A stretch of 64,000 bases of DNA, taken from the NCBI RefSeq assembly GCF_041261205.1, contig NZ_JBGCCH010000001.1, positions 558,001 to 622,000 on the forward strand, given 5' to 3'. Source of the DNA: Catenulispora sp. MAP5-51. GTDB taxonomy: Bacteria > Actinomycetota > Actinomycetes > Streptomycetales > Catenulisporaceae. Positions 19,268-27,995 of the stretch are shown here, piece by piece. The position numbers were made by a program, and so were the translations under genes. Numbering within the stretch: the stretch's first letter is position 1; every line of letters begins with the position of its first letter. The notes beneath the pieces were generated by a model. It worked only from the letters and a program-made list of their open reading frames with translations. It had not been told where the DNA came from and made no database searches.

Positions 19268-20407
19268 ATGGTGAGCGACCTGCAAGGCCTCGTCCAGTCC
19301 GCGGTCGACAACGGCTCGGTCCCCGGCGCCGTCGCCCTTGTCGCCCGGGGCGACGCCGTGGAGGTCGCGGCAGCCGGCACCGCCGAACTCGGCGGCCGAA
19401 CGCCCATGGCCCGCGACTCGATCTTCCGCATCGCCTCCCTCACCAAGTCGGTCGCCTCGGCCCTGGCGCTGCTGCTGATCGAGCAGGGACGCATCGGGCA
19501 CGACGACCCCATCGCCACCTGGCTGCCCGAACTGGCGCACCCGAAGGTGGTGCGCACCCCCGACGCGCCGCTGGACGACGTGGTCCCGGCCCGCCGCCCG
19601 ATCACCGTCGCGGACCTGCTGACCTCCCGCGCCGGCTGGGGCTTCCCCGACGATTTCACCTGGCCCGCCATCGGCGCGCTGTTCGACAAGGGCTCCCAGC
19701 AGCACGGCCGCGACCCGCAGCTGGTCCCGGCACCGGACCAGTGGCTGAAGAACCTCGCCGAAGTCCCCATGGTGTTCCAACCGGGCGAGCGCTGGCTGTA
19801 CAACACCTGCAGCGACATCCTCGGCGCGCTCATGGCCCGCGCCACCGACACGCCGCTGCCGCAGCTGATGGCCGAGCTCGTCTTCGAGCCGCTGGGCATG
19901 ACCGACACCGGCTTCGCAGTGCCCGCCGAGCAGATCGCCCGGTTCACGTCCGGCTACGCCCCCGGCGAGCACGGCCTGGACCTGGTCGACCCCCGCGAGG
20001 GCCAATGGAGCACCCTGCCGGCGTTCCCCTCGGGGGCCGGCGGCCTGGTGTCGACGGTCGACGACTACCACGCGTTCGCCCGCACCCTGCTGCCCGGCGC
20101 GACCGGACTGCTGTCCGAGCGGTCGGTGCGGGAGATGACCACAGACCACCTCACCGCCGAGCAGCGCGCGGCCTCACGCCTGTTCCTGGAGGGTCAGGGC
20201 TGGGGCTCGGGCGGCTCGGTGGACATCGCGCCGGTCGAGCCCTGGAACGTCGTCGGCCGCTACGGCTGGACCGGCGGCACCGGCACGACGGCCCACGTCA
20301 TCCCGGCCACCGGCACCGTCGCGGTCCTCATGACCCAGGTGGCGATGACGAGCCCGACGCCGGTACCGCTACAGCGCGACTTCTGGACGTACGCGGCGCG
20401 TCGGTAG
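19268..20407 (+). CDS. Serine hydrolase, class C beta-lactamase/esterase family
   Basis: A 379-residue protein without a signal peptide. The active-site motifs are SLTK (Ser57, Lys60), Tyr178 in WLYNT and a GWTGGTG stretch near the C-terminus in the place of the KTG box. Conserved family segments include ADLLTSRAGWGFP and VFEPLGMTDTGF. Such cytoplasmic members usually act as esterases or peptidases rather than beta-lactamases. TACGGT (19255-19260) is 7 nt before the ATG, indicating a leaderless promoter that faces the acyl-CoA operon promoter; both flank the inverted repeat 19197-19228, so co-regulation is possible. Confidence 0.87.
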   Translation: MVSDLQGLVQSAVDNGSVPGAVALVARGDAVEVAAAGTAELGGRTPMARDSIFRIASLTKSVASALALLLIEQGRIGHDDPIATWLPELAHPKVVRTPDAPLDDVVPARRPITVADLLTSRAGWGFPDDFTWPAIGALFDKGSQQHGRDPQLVPAPDQWLKNLAEVPMVFQPGERWLYNTCSDILGALMARATDTPLPQLMAELVFEPLGMTDTGFAVPAEQIARFTSGYAPGEHGLDLVDPREGQWSTLPAFPSGAGGLVSTVDDYHAFARTLLPGATGLLSERSVREMTTDHLTAEQRAASRLFLEGQGWGSGGSVDIAPVEPWNVVGRYGWTGGTGTTAHVIPATGTVAVLMTQVAMTSPTPVPLQRDFWTYAARR

Positions 20408-20417
20408 GGCTCAAGCC

Positions 20418-20759
20418 TCACCACCCGAGCTCGTGCAACCGCTCGTCGTCGATGCCGAAATGGTGCCCCACCTCGTGAATCACCGTCGTGCGCACCTCGC
20501 GCACGACATCCTCGTAGCTGTCGCAGATCTTCAGGATCTGGTCGCGGTAGATACTGATCCGGTCCGGCAGCACCCCGGAGTACCACTCCCCGCGCCCGGT
20601 CAGCGGCACGCCTTCGTACAGGCCCAGCAGGCCCGGGTACGGCGCCTCGGGCTCGACGACGACCGCGACGTTGCGGATGTGCCGTCCCAGCTCCTCCGGG
20701 ATGGAGTCCAGCGCTTCGCCGACCAGTTCCTCGAACTGCTCGGGCGCGACGGTGATCAC
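20418..20759 (-). CDS. Small metallopeptidase-family (zincin-like) protein
   Basis: About 113 residues from a GTG start at 20759. The zinc-binding motif HEVGHHFGIDDERLHEL (HExxHxxGxxD) lies at the C-terminus, after EEFELV-, SIPEELGRHIRNVAVVVE- and LPDRISIYRDQI-type segments characteristic of the 'metallopeptidase family protein' group. An ATG at 20828 would add 23 residues that do not resemble the family and would overlap a divergent ribosome-binding site, so the shorter start is preferred. It converges on the serine hydrolase with 10 bp between stops. The substrate is unknown. Confidence 0.8.
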   Translation of the reverse strand: MITVAPEQFEELVGEALDSIPEELGRHIRNVAVVVEPEAPYPGLLGLYEGVPLTGRGEWYSGVLPDRISIYRDQILKICDSYEDVVREVRTTVIHEVGHHFGIDDERLHELGW

Positions 20760-20826
20760 CGCTTCATTGTCGCACGCTAGGCTCACGACGGCAGGAAACA
20801 GAAGGCTGGCTCGGGGAGGGTGTGTC

Positions 20827-20978
20827 ATGGGCGCCACAGTGACAACCGTCAAGATCGACGTGCTGAGCCGCAGGGCCCGGCGCGCCAAGGCAGCGGCGGA
20901 GGAACTGATCAGCGCGTTGGCCGAGGTCCGGAAGCCAACGATGAGCAGCGCAAGCTGCTGTCCGCGGTGCTCGGATAA
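20827..20978 (+). pseudogene. Possible ~50-residue gene with a one-base frameshift
   Basis: An ATG at 20827 with GGGGAGGG about 8 nt upstream opens MGATVTTVKIDVLSRRARRA then KAAAEELISALAEV, with G/C-rich third positions. Near 20930 the coding signal shifts to the next frame, giving PEANDEQRKLLSAVLG followed by TAA at 20976-20978. Adding one C at the shift would join the two into a plausible 50-residue helical protein. In the original frame the ORF instead runs to 21210 through the DUF1330 gene. This is either a broken mini-gene, a base-calling error or chance. Confidence 0.35.
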
Positions 20979-21038
20979 GATCGATCCGAAGTGTGAATTC
21001 GAAGTCGGATGGGCTCTTTCCGAACATTGGAGTATTCC

Positions 21039-21332
21039 GTGGCCAAGGGCTACTGGGTCAGCGTCTACCGCACCATTTCAGACCCCGAGAAGCTGGCTGC
21101 CTACGACGAGCTGGCCCGTCCGGCCGTCCAGGCCGGGGGCGGGCGGGTTCTCTCCCGCGGCGTTCGGGTCGTCGCCCACGACGCCGGCATCGCCGAGCGC
21201 ACCATTCTGATCGAGTTCGACAGTTTCGAACAGGCCGTCGCGGCGCGGGAGAGTGAGGCCTACCAGAAGGCGCTGGCCGTCCTCTCCGACGCCGTCGAGC
21301 GTGACTTCCGCATCATCGAAGGCCTTGACTGA
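21039..21332 (+). CDS. DUF1330 family protein
   Basis: A 97-residue ferredoxin-like-fold protein starting at GTG 21039, with GGAG six bases upstream. MAKGYWVSVYRTISDPEKLAAYDELARPAVQ and the closing IEFDSFEQAVAARESEAYQKAL match the DUF1330 pattern (dimeric alpha-beta barrel). A longer start at 21009 would add ten residues that do not fit the family. No biochemical function is established. The preceding ~60 bp are less GC-rich and probably hold its promoter. Confidence 0.85.
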   Translation: MAKGYWVSVYRTISDPEKLAAYDELARPAVQAGGGRVLSRGVRVVAHDAGIAERTILIEFDSFEQAVAARESEAYQKALAVLSDAVERDFRIIEGLD

Positions 21333-21358
21333 CCGACAGGATCGGCGGGATCGGCGCC

Positions 21359-22990
21359 CTACCAGCCCACCACCTGAGGATTGCTCGGCGCGCTCTCGTG
21401 GTGCAGCCGGTCCACCGCCGTGACGTAGTACGAGTACTGCTTCCCGGCCACGGCAGCGGTGTCCGTCCAGCCGTTGAACAGCTGCGGCACCGCCCGCACC
21501 GTGCCGAGCAGGTTCTCGGCGTCGGCGAAGTCGCAGGCGCTCTGCGGCGGGTGGCCGTCGAAGCGGTACACGGCGTAGTACGCGGCCTCGACGCCGTGCG
21601 GGCGGCCCAGGTGCAGCCACTGGAGCTGCGTGCCGGTTCCGGTCGGCTTCGCCTCGGTCAGTGCCGTGCGGTCGGGGGCGGGGCCGGCATGCCGTGCCAT
21701 CTCCGGGACCAGGGCCGGGTACTCGTACAGATCGTCGATCAGCCGGGTCTGGAAGCCCAGCGGGTCGGTGAGCAGCTTGGTGACGTTGAAGAAGATGTCG
21801 CCGGCGACCTGCGGGTACTGCCGGTTGAGGATCAGGTGGTTCGGCATCTCGTCCGGGTTCAGCCACGCCGGCGGGCTGGAGGTGCCGATCTTGGAGACGG
21901 TCTGGCCGATCAGCAGCTGCGTACCGGTGCCGTCCACGACCTTGGACCACCAGTCGACCAGGACGTCGTAGGCGGCCGGCGGGAAGCCGATGTTCCAGTA
22001 CAGCTGCGGCGCGATGTAGTCCAGCCAGCCCTTCTGGACCCAGCCCCGGGTGTCCGAGGACAGCGCGTCGTAGGACTGGAGCCCGTTCGTCGCCGAGCCG
22101 GAGGGGTCGGTAACCGCGTTGCGCCAGATGCCGAAGGGGCTGATCCCCCACTTCACCCAGGGTTTGGCCGCGCGCAGCTCGCGTTGCAGGGTACTGACGA
22201 GCTTGTCGACGTTGGCCCGGCGCCACGTCGCCTTGTCGGGGAAGCCCGCGCCGTAGGCGGCGAAGGTGGCATCGTCGGGGAAGTCGGCCGTGCCCACCGG
22301 GTAGGGGTAGAAGTAGTCGTCGAAGTGGATGCCGTCGATGTCGTAGCGGGTCGCGACATCGGTGATCACCTGGACGTCGAAGTCCATGACCGCCGGGACG
22401 CCCGGGTTGTAGTACAGCTGCCCGCCGTATTCCACACACCAGTCCGGGTGCACCCGCGCCGGGTGTGTGGGTACCAACTGGCCCGGATCCGGTTGTGTGG
22501 ACACGCGGTAGGGGTTCATCCAGGCGTGCAGCTCCAGGTTCCGCTTGTGCGCCTCGGCGACGGCGAACGCCAGCGGGTCGTACCCCGGGTCCTGGCCCTG
22601 CGTGCCGGTCAGGTACTGCGACCACGGCTCGTAGGGCGAGTCGTAGAGCGCGTCCGCGGCGGGCCGGATCTGAAGGTAGACCGCGTTCATCCGCATCCGG
22701 ACCGCCGCGTCCAGCAGACCGGTCAACTCAGCCTGCTGCTGCTCCACGCTCAGGCCCGGGGCCGAGGGCCAGTTGATGTTCGACACACTGGCGATCCACA
22801 CACCCCGCAGCTGCCGCTTGGGGTGCGCGGGATCGCCGGCGCACGGCGGCGACGACGGGTTCCCAGCGGGCGCGGCAGTCGCAGCCGCTGCGGCCGGCGC
22901 GCCGCCGATCAACACTCCGCCGCCGGCCAACGCGGCCGTGAGCCCCGCGGACGTCGCCAGGAAACCCCTCCGGCTGGGAACCCTCGTCAT
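21359..22990 (-). CDS. Tat-exported glycoside hydrolase-like protein (GHL10/DUF187)
   Basis: A 543-residue protein beginning MTRVPSRRGFLATSAG, a twin-arginine signal. The catalytic-like barrel has RQLRGVWIASVSNINWPS, NAVYLQIRPAADALYDSPYEPWS, LELHAWMNPYRVS, DIDGIHFDDYFYPYP (residues ~213-227) and KWGISPFGIWRN, the standard pattern of GHL10 (DUF187) proteins. A fibronectin-III-like domain occupies the last ~110 residues. Family members act on cell-wall or capsule glycans; the substrate here is unknown. It lies 23 bp after the end of the large phosphodiester-glycosidase gene, so the two are probably co-transcribed. Confidence 0.88.
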   Translation of the reverse strand: MTRVPSRRGFLATSAGLTAALAGGGVLIGGAPAAAAATAAPAGNPSSPPCAGDPAHPKRQLRGVWIASVSNINWPSAPGLSVEQQQAELTGLLDAAVRMRMNAVYLQIRPAADALYDSPYEPWSQYLTGTQGQDPGYDPLAFAVAEAHKRNLELHAWMNPYRVSTQPDPGQLVPTHPARVHPDWCVEYGGQLYYNPGVPAVMDFDVQVITDVATRYDIDGIHFDDYFYPYPVGTADFPDDATFAAYGAGFPDKATWRRANVDKLVSTLQRELRAAKPWVKWGISPFGIWRNAVTDPSGSATNGLQSYDALSSDTRGWVQKGWLDYIAPQLYWNIGFPPAAYDVLVDWWSKVVDGTGTQLLIGQTVSKIGTSSPPAWLNPDEMPNHLILNRQYPQVAGDIFFNVTKLLTDPLGFQTRLIDDLYEYPALVPEMARHAGPAPDRTALTEAKPTGTGTQLQWLHLGRPHGVEAAYYAVYRFDGHPPQSACDFADAENLLGTVRAVPQLFNGWTDTAAVAGKQYSYYVTAVDRLHHESAPSNPQVVGW

Positions 22991-23013
22991 CGCTACCTCG
23001 CCTGTTCGTCGAA

Positions 23014-26000
23014 CTACTTCACTGTGATGGAAGTGGTGCCTGATATGCCGCCGGCGGTCACGGTGACCGTGGCGGTCCCCTTGCAGTGCGCCGTCACCAC
23101 GCCGCTGGCGGGGTCGACGGAGACCACGCGCGGGTCCGAAGACGTCCAGTGCCGCGACACCGGATCGGCGATCGGCACCTGCAACGCCGGGGCGTCCGTG
23201 CCGGTCAGCGATGTCCCGGTCGCGCTCAGCTGCTCCGTCGTGCCGCGCGCCCGCTGTGCCGAGGGCGCTGTGACCGCCACCGAGGCCAGAAGCGGCTGCA
23301 CCGCGAACTGCACGGTGCCGTCGGGCAGCACGTTGAACAGCCCGTAGTTGTAGAACCCGCCCTGGTCCTGCGGCGCGTACGGCGGGGCGCCGAGGTCGGC
23401 GACGACGAAGTTCGGGATGCCGTCCGGCGACTCGGTGCCGTCCGGCAGTCGCACGTCCTCGGCCCAGCCGCGGGCGTGGCCGAACAGCATCATCACGTGG
23501 ACGCCCGGATGCGTCTGTTGGTAGCGCTGTACCAGCCGCTCGTACATCTCGGCCTCGTAGCGGTCGGAGAACTGGCTGTCGTCGCGGGGATGCGGGTCGT
23601 AGGCCGGGACGTGCGTGGTGACGATCGCGACCTTCTGCGTGTTCTGCGTCAGCTGCTGCGCCAGCCACAGGTATTGCGACTCGTCGGTGTCCACGTTCTG
23701 ATACGGGTCCGAGGCGGTGACGCCGATGTGGCCGCTGTCGGTGACGATGACCCGCGCCGCGCCCTGGTCGTAGGCGTAGTGCGTGGCGCCGAACACGCTG
23801 GCGAAGTTGCCGTTCTCCGGGGTCGCGCCCTGGGTTATCTCGTGGTTGCCGACCGCGTCGTGGTAGGGCAGCCCTAGGCCGTCGAGCAGGGTCTTGAGAT
23901 TCGTCAGGTCCGGCAGCTGGCCGTCGTCGGACATGTCGCCGAGCGCCTGCACCATCGAGGGCCTCGCGGCCGCCGGCAGGCTCGCCAGCAGTCCCGGCAT
24001 GGCCTGCATCGCCACGGTGCCGGTGGCTGTGGTGCCGGCCGCGGTGGTGTGCGCGTCGTCGAAGGCTGCGATGGTCGAGCCGCCGGCCTTGAACGAGCCG
24101 ACGTCGGAGAACTTCAGCCAGGACGGGTTCTTCGGGATCGCCGTGTACGTCGGCGGGACCGGCGGGCGCGGGGAGTAGACGGCCTGCAGGTCGGCCAGGT
24201 GCACGTCGCCGCTCAGGTTCGCACCCGGCTTGATGACGACCAGGCCCAGGTAGTTGACCCGCAGCGGGTACTGCAGGCCCGGCGGCAGCTGGGCCACGAC
24301 GTACTGCCAGCCGTCGAAGGTGATGCCGGTCGGGTAGAAGCTCGTCGGCTGGTTCGTGGACTGCCAGATGCCGACGTTCAGCGTCACGATGCCCGGCGCG
24401 AGCCCGGCTCCGGGGCGCGAGGCCAGATCGGGGTTGCCCTTGACCCACACGCCGATCCCGATCGGGGCCTGGGTGCCGTTCAGCAGCGGGATCTGCTCGC
24501 TGTCGGGGTCGTTGAGGTAAACACTCAGGTCGAGGGTCTTGCTGACGTTCGGGTAGTTGTAGTGGATGTCGAAGGACCCCGCGTCACCGGGCTGGGCCTT
24601 GGTGGCCGCGTCGAAGGTCATCGAGCCGTCGGAGGTGCTCTGCGAACCGGGGCTGGGCACCTTGCGCGGGTAGACGTTCATGTACGCGTCGGTGATCGAC
24701 CACTTCGAGGTGTCGGTGAGCGGGTCGACGCTCGTGGTCGAACGGCCGACGGCGACGCTGACCGTGGCGCTGCGTCCGCCGGCGGTGGCCGTGACGGTGT
24801 CCATGCCGGAGCCGGAGGCCGCAGCGGTGAAGGTGCCGTCGGGCGCGACCGAACCGAGCGCGGGCTGGTCGACGCTCCACTTCACGGCCGAGGCGGGAAG
24901 GTCGACAGAGCTGCCGTCCGGTGCGGTGGCCGAGGCGGTGATCAGCCGGGTCGCGCCGCTGTCCAGGTCGGCCTGGCCCGGGGTGACGCTCAGCGAGCCG
25001 AGGCGGTCCACCACGTTCAGCGGGACGTCGGAGTGCGCGCGCCCGGCGCTGGTGTGCAGGACGCCGTGACCGGCACGGGAGAACGTCAGGGTGCTGCCGT
25101 CTATGGTGGCGGCCTTGCCGGGCGAGACCTTGAGCGAAGCGGCGTCGCGCGCCGGGTTGTCTGCGGCGTCCAGGGCGTAGGCGGGGACCGGGACGGTGGT
25201 GCCGGCCAGCGCGGTCAGCGGCTTGCCGTCGTTGACGACCGCCTTCACCGCGGCGCCGGGGGCCTTCTCGGTGCTGTAGACGAACAGGCCGTTGGCGACC
25301 GGGCGCTCGTGGCCGTCGGAGGGGACGTTCAGGACAGAGGCCTGAGTCTGTCCTGGCAGGCGGCCGACCATCTGGGTGGAGCCGCCGCTGTCGAACAGGA
25401 TGGCGTTGTAGGCGCCGTGCTGCATCATCCAGCCGGCGATCTGCGGCCGGGTCAGGCCCTGAGCGACGTCCTCGCTCTGGTGGCCGTCGAAGGCGGCGAA
25501 GACCGCGTGCTTGCCGTCGCTGGTGACGCCGACGGCGGTGACCGGGTTGTCGACGTTGTTCTCGCCGGGGCCCTGCAACGGCACGGCGCGCTGGCCGTTC
25601 TGCACCAGGATCGCGCCGCCGGACAGGCCCTGCTCGACGTCGGCGTCGGGGCCGATCTTCTCGCTGACCGCGACCCGGTCGCCGGTGTGCACGTTCTGCG
25701 ACAGCCACTGGGCCCGACTGCCGGAGCCGACGAGGTCCTCGGTGCCCTTGGCCAGTTGCGGCAGAGAGGTCACACCGGAGGTGACACCGTCGACGACAAG
25801 CGTTGTGCCGTCAGGGTCCAGGCGGCCGGCGACGACGGTCGAGGCGGGGATCGGCGAGGGGGTGCCGAGGTCGGGGGTGACGCGCACGATGGCGTCGCCG
25901 GACAGGCTGTTCACGGCGTTGACCGAGGTGATCGCGGCGGTGGGCGCGCCGGACGCGTCGGAGGTGTCTGAGGTGTCTGAGGTGTCGGTCAGGGTGCCGG

Positions 26001-26568
26001 TGTAGGTCTCGGTGCCGATGCCGATGCTGCCGTCGTGGCGCACCCACAGATCGGCGTTCCAGCTCGGGTCGGGGCTCTTGACCAGGCGGCCGTCGATGAC
26101 GACCATGCCCAGCGGCCGGCCGCTGCCGTAGATCTCGAAGAAGTCGCCGTTCACCCCGGCGACCGCGCCGGTGCGGTGCGCCATGGACGACGGGACCTCG
26201 TCCGCGGTGTCGGTGAGGTGGTCGTGGGACTCCACAACACCCAACCGCACATTGGGGTCGGCGAGGTCGACGTCCATCACCTGCGCACGCTGTGCGCCGC
26301 CGACGGTCTTGAGCAGATCAGAGTGCTGCTGCACGCCGTGGGTGAGCGTCACGCTCGGCGAGACCGTCTCGTCCACGACCAACGGCCACTGGTCCGGCGT
26401 CGTGGGCAGCCACGACGAAGCACTCCCGCCGCTGCTCGCAGCCTTGATCGGCGTGGACGCCGAATGCGCGGGCGCCGCGGCCGCGACACACCCCGCCACG
26501 GCGACGGCGAGCGCGGCGGCCACCCGCCCGCGCCCCCGCCGCCGAAAACCTCTTGGGGTCGACACCAT
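23014..26568 (-). CDS. Secreted phosphodiester glycosidase / metallophosphoesterase multidomain protein
   Basis: A 1184-residue exported protein. After a signal peptide (to residue ~38) comes a phosphodiester glycosidase (NAGPA/DUF2233-like) domain ending in the signature FDSGGSTQM (residue ~390). A Big-type Ig domain follows (~525-610), then a lectin-like beta region, a calcineurin-like metallophosphoesterase (LGDMSDDG ~875, VGNHE, TTHVPAYDP, FGHAR ~1030) and a C-terminal Big-type domain. One polypeptide could therefore cut sugar-phosphodiester bonds and remove the phosphate. A TSDTSDTSD run interrupts the first domain. The start is ATG 26568, or the adjacent GTG, which is better spaced from GGGAGG. 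The GHL10 gene follows after 23 bp. Confidence 0.85.
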   Translation of the reverse strand: MVSTPRGFRRRGRGRVAAALAVAVAGCVAAAAPAHSASTPIKAASSGGSASSWLPTTPDQWPLVVDETVSPSVTLTHGVQQHSDLLKTVGGAQRAQVMDVDLADPNVRLGVVESHDHLTDTADEVPSSMAHRTGAVAGVNGDFFEIYGSGRPLGMVVIDGRLVKSPDPSWNADLWVRHDGSIGIGTETYTGTLTDTSDTSDTSDASGAPTAAITSVNAVNSLSGDAIVRVTPDLGTPSPIPASTVVAGRLDPDGTTLVVDGVTSGVTSLPQLAKGTEDLVGSGSRAQWLSQNVHTGDRVAVSEKIGPDADVEQGLSGGAILVQNGQRAVPLQGPGENNVDNPVTAVGVTSDGKHAVFAAFDGHQSEDVAQGLTRPQIAGWMMQHGAYNAILFDSGGSTQMVGRLPGQTQASVLNVPSDGHERPVANGLFVYSTEKAPGAAVKAVVNDGKPLTALAGTTVPVPAYALDAADNPARDAASLKVSPGKAATIDGSTLTFSRAGHGVLHTSAGRAHSDVPLNVVDRLGSLSVTPGQADLDSGATRLITASATAPDGSSVDLPASAVKWSVDQPALGSVAPDGTFTAAASGSGMDTVTATAGGRSATVSVAVGRSTTSVDPLTDTSKWSITDAYMNVYPRKVPSPGSQSTSDGSMTFDAATKAQPGDAGSFDIHYNYPNVSKTLDLSVYLNDPDSEQIPLLNGTQAPIGIGVWVKGNPDLASRPGAGLAPGIVTLNVGIWQSTNQPTSFYPTGITFDGWQYVVAQLPPGLQYPLRVNYLGLVVIKPGANLSGDVHLADLQAVYSPRPPVPPTYTAIPKNPSWLKFSDVGSFKAGGSTIAAFDDAHTTAAGTTATGTVAMQAMPGLLASLPAAARPSMVQALGDMSDDGQLPDLTNLKTLLDGLGLPYHDAVGNHEITQGATPENGNFASVFGATHYAYDQGAARVIVTDSGHIGVTASDPYQNVDTDESQYLWLAQQLTQNTQKVAIVTTHVPAYDPHPRDDSQFSDRYEAEMYERLVQRYQQTHPGVHVMMLFGHARGWAEDVRLPDGTESPDGIPNFVVADLGAPPYAPQDQGGFYNYGLFNVLPDGTVQFAVQPLLASVAVTAPSAQRARGTTEQLSATGTSLTGTDAPALQVPIADPVSRHWTSSDPRVVSVDPASGVVTAHCKGTATVTVTAGGISGTTSITVK

Positions 26569-26615
26569 GCCCTCCCTGGCCGGCACACGAGGCACCGTTT
26601 GGTATTTTGTGGATT

Positions 26616-26629
26616 CTACGCGACCGTAG
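26616..26629 (-). promoter_or_regulatory. CTACG-N4-CGTAG inverted repeat next to a -10-like hexamer
   Basis: CTACGCGACCGTAG is a perfect 5-bp inverted repeat 48-61 bp upstream of the large phosphodiester-glycosidase gene. Read leftward it runs into TAGAAT, a plausible -10. A closely similar element precedes the lactate monooxygenase gene at 63208-63223. Confidence 0.5.
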
Positions 26630-26632
26630 GCA

Positions 26633-26652
26633 GGATTCAAGGCATTGAATCC
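26633..26652. promoter_or_regulatory. Perfect inverted repeat GGATTCAA-N4-TTGAATCC
   Basis: The 8-bp arms are perfect and separated by GGCA. The site lies 65-84 bp upstream of the start of the phosphodiester-glycosidase gene and just upstream of the CTACG repeat. No U-tract follows, so an operator is more likely than a terminator. Confidence 0.55.
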
Positions 26653-26765
26653 ACGAGAATCCAACGCTGCGGTGACGGGCGGGAGGCGCGCCGGGGATAC
26701 CGGCGAGTCACATGCCGGATCGGTATAGCAGGGGTCGACAGAGAGCGATCAAGGACGCGGAACGG

Positions 26766-27995
26766 TCAGGCTTCTTGCCCCGCGGGGACGGCGACCAGTT
26801 CGGTGAGCCGGAGCAGCGGGCCGGCGAACACCGCCGTTCCCAGTCCGCACAACACCGCCAGCACCAGCCACGCTGTCAGAGGGCTGAAAGCCTGAAGCAG
26901 CAGCCCCGCCATCAACGGCCCGAAGCTCGCGACGCCGCCGGTCAACGTGCCGGCCGCGGTGTTCACCCGGCCCAGCAACTCGCGAGGCGTCCCACCGACC
27001 AAGGCCGAGCCCAATGCGATGTTGCCGACCGGCGTGATGCCGATCATCGCCACCAGGGCCAGGCCCACCACCCACGGCGCCCGGGTCGCCGCGATGGCCG
27101 CGAGACCGGCGGTCCAGATCACGCCCGCCACCGCGAACGAGGCGCCCGGCCGGATCCGCCCGATGATCCTGGGCGCGAGCAGGGCCCCGATGACGGCGCC
27201 GACGCCCGCGCACGCCATGACCACGCCGATCACCGAGGCGCCGCTCCCCGCGGAGCGCAGCGAGATCACCACGCCGACCTCGGCGGCCGTGCCGGCGACG
27301 TTGACCACGGTCCCGAAGAGCAGGGCCCTGAGAAGCGCGGGCTGCCGCCGCATCCAGCGCAGGCCCGCGCTCCAGCCCCGGGTGTCGGCGGCCGGCTTCG
27401 CGGTGGACACCGGAGGCTTGGTCCGCAGGCTCAGCAACAACGCGGCCGACACGGCGTAGGAGATCGAGTCGAGTGTGAAGGGCAGAATCTTGTCCACCGC
27501 GAAGAGCGCACCACCGAGCGCGGGGCCCGCCATGGCGATGACGCCCTCCGTGGCCTGGGTCCGGCTCATCGCCTCAGCCAGATGCTCCTTCGCCACGACG
27601 TCTCGGAACGCGATGCCGGATGCCGGAGCGAACAGCAGCGCCGTGGCCGCGCCCTCGACGATCGCGACGACGAGCAACTGCGGATAGGTCAGGTGCCCCA
27701 GCCCCGAGGCCACCGGGATCGAGGCCAGTGCCAGCATGCGGATGGCGTCTCCGGCGAGCATCAGCGTCCGCCGGTTCCACCGGTCCGCCAACAGGCCGCC
27801 GGGTAGGCGAAGGACCAGGCGGGTGACGAGCGAGCACGTGGCCACCGCGCCGGCCTGCGCCAGGTTGTCACCCAGCGCCAGTACCAGAAGCGGGAACGCG
27901 ATCAGGGACAGCGCCGTGCCGAGTTCCGAGACGGCCCCGGCGGACCAGTAGCGGAGGAAGTCACGGTTCTTATTCAGTGAGTCGGCAGGCGTCAC
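26766..27995 (-). CDS. MFS transporter, 12-helix exporter type
   Basis: A 409-residue protein starting at GTG 27995, with about twelve hydrophobic helices. The segment LRLPGGLLADRWNRRTLMLAGD is the MFS loop 2-3 motif (G-x-L-A-D-R). The overall pattern (NRDFLRYWSAGAVSELGTALSLIAFPLLVLAL) is that of the MFS_3/EntS-like exporters, which often expel drugs or siderophores. It is separated by 197 bp from the next leftward gene. No regulator is adjacent, and the substrate cannot be predicted. Confidence 0.85.
   Translation of the reverse strand: MTPADSLNKNRDFLRYWSAGAVSELGTALSLIAFPLLVLALGDNLAQAGAVATCSLVTRLVLRLPGGLLADRWNRRTLMLAGDAIRMLALASIPVASGLGHLTYPQLLVVAIVEGAATALLFAPASGIAFRDVVAKEHLAEAMSRTQATEGVIAMAGPALGGALFAVDKILPFTLDSISYAVSAALLLSLRTKPPVSTAKPAADTRGWSAGLRWMRRQPALLRALLFGTVVNVAGTAAEVGVVISLRSAGSGASVIGVVMACAGVGAVIGALLAPRIIGRIRPGASFAVAGVIWTAGLAAIAATRAPWVVGLALVAMIGITPVGNIALGSALVGGTPRELLGRVNTAAGTLTGGVASFGPLMAGLLLQAFSPLTAWLVLAVLCGLGTAVFAGPLLRLTELVAVPAGQEA

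Noticed and set aside
20418-20828. Longer start for the small metallopeptidase
   Set aside because: The extra 23 residues do not resemble the family and overlap a divergent ribosome-binding site; GTG 20759 fits family length.
26643-26664. Upstream start for the phosphodiester glycosidase (MDSRGFNALN...)
   Set aside because: It would put 32 polar residues before the signal peptide and would cover the palindromes; the start at 26568 begins at the signal sequence.
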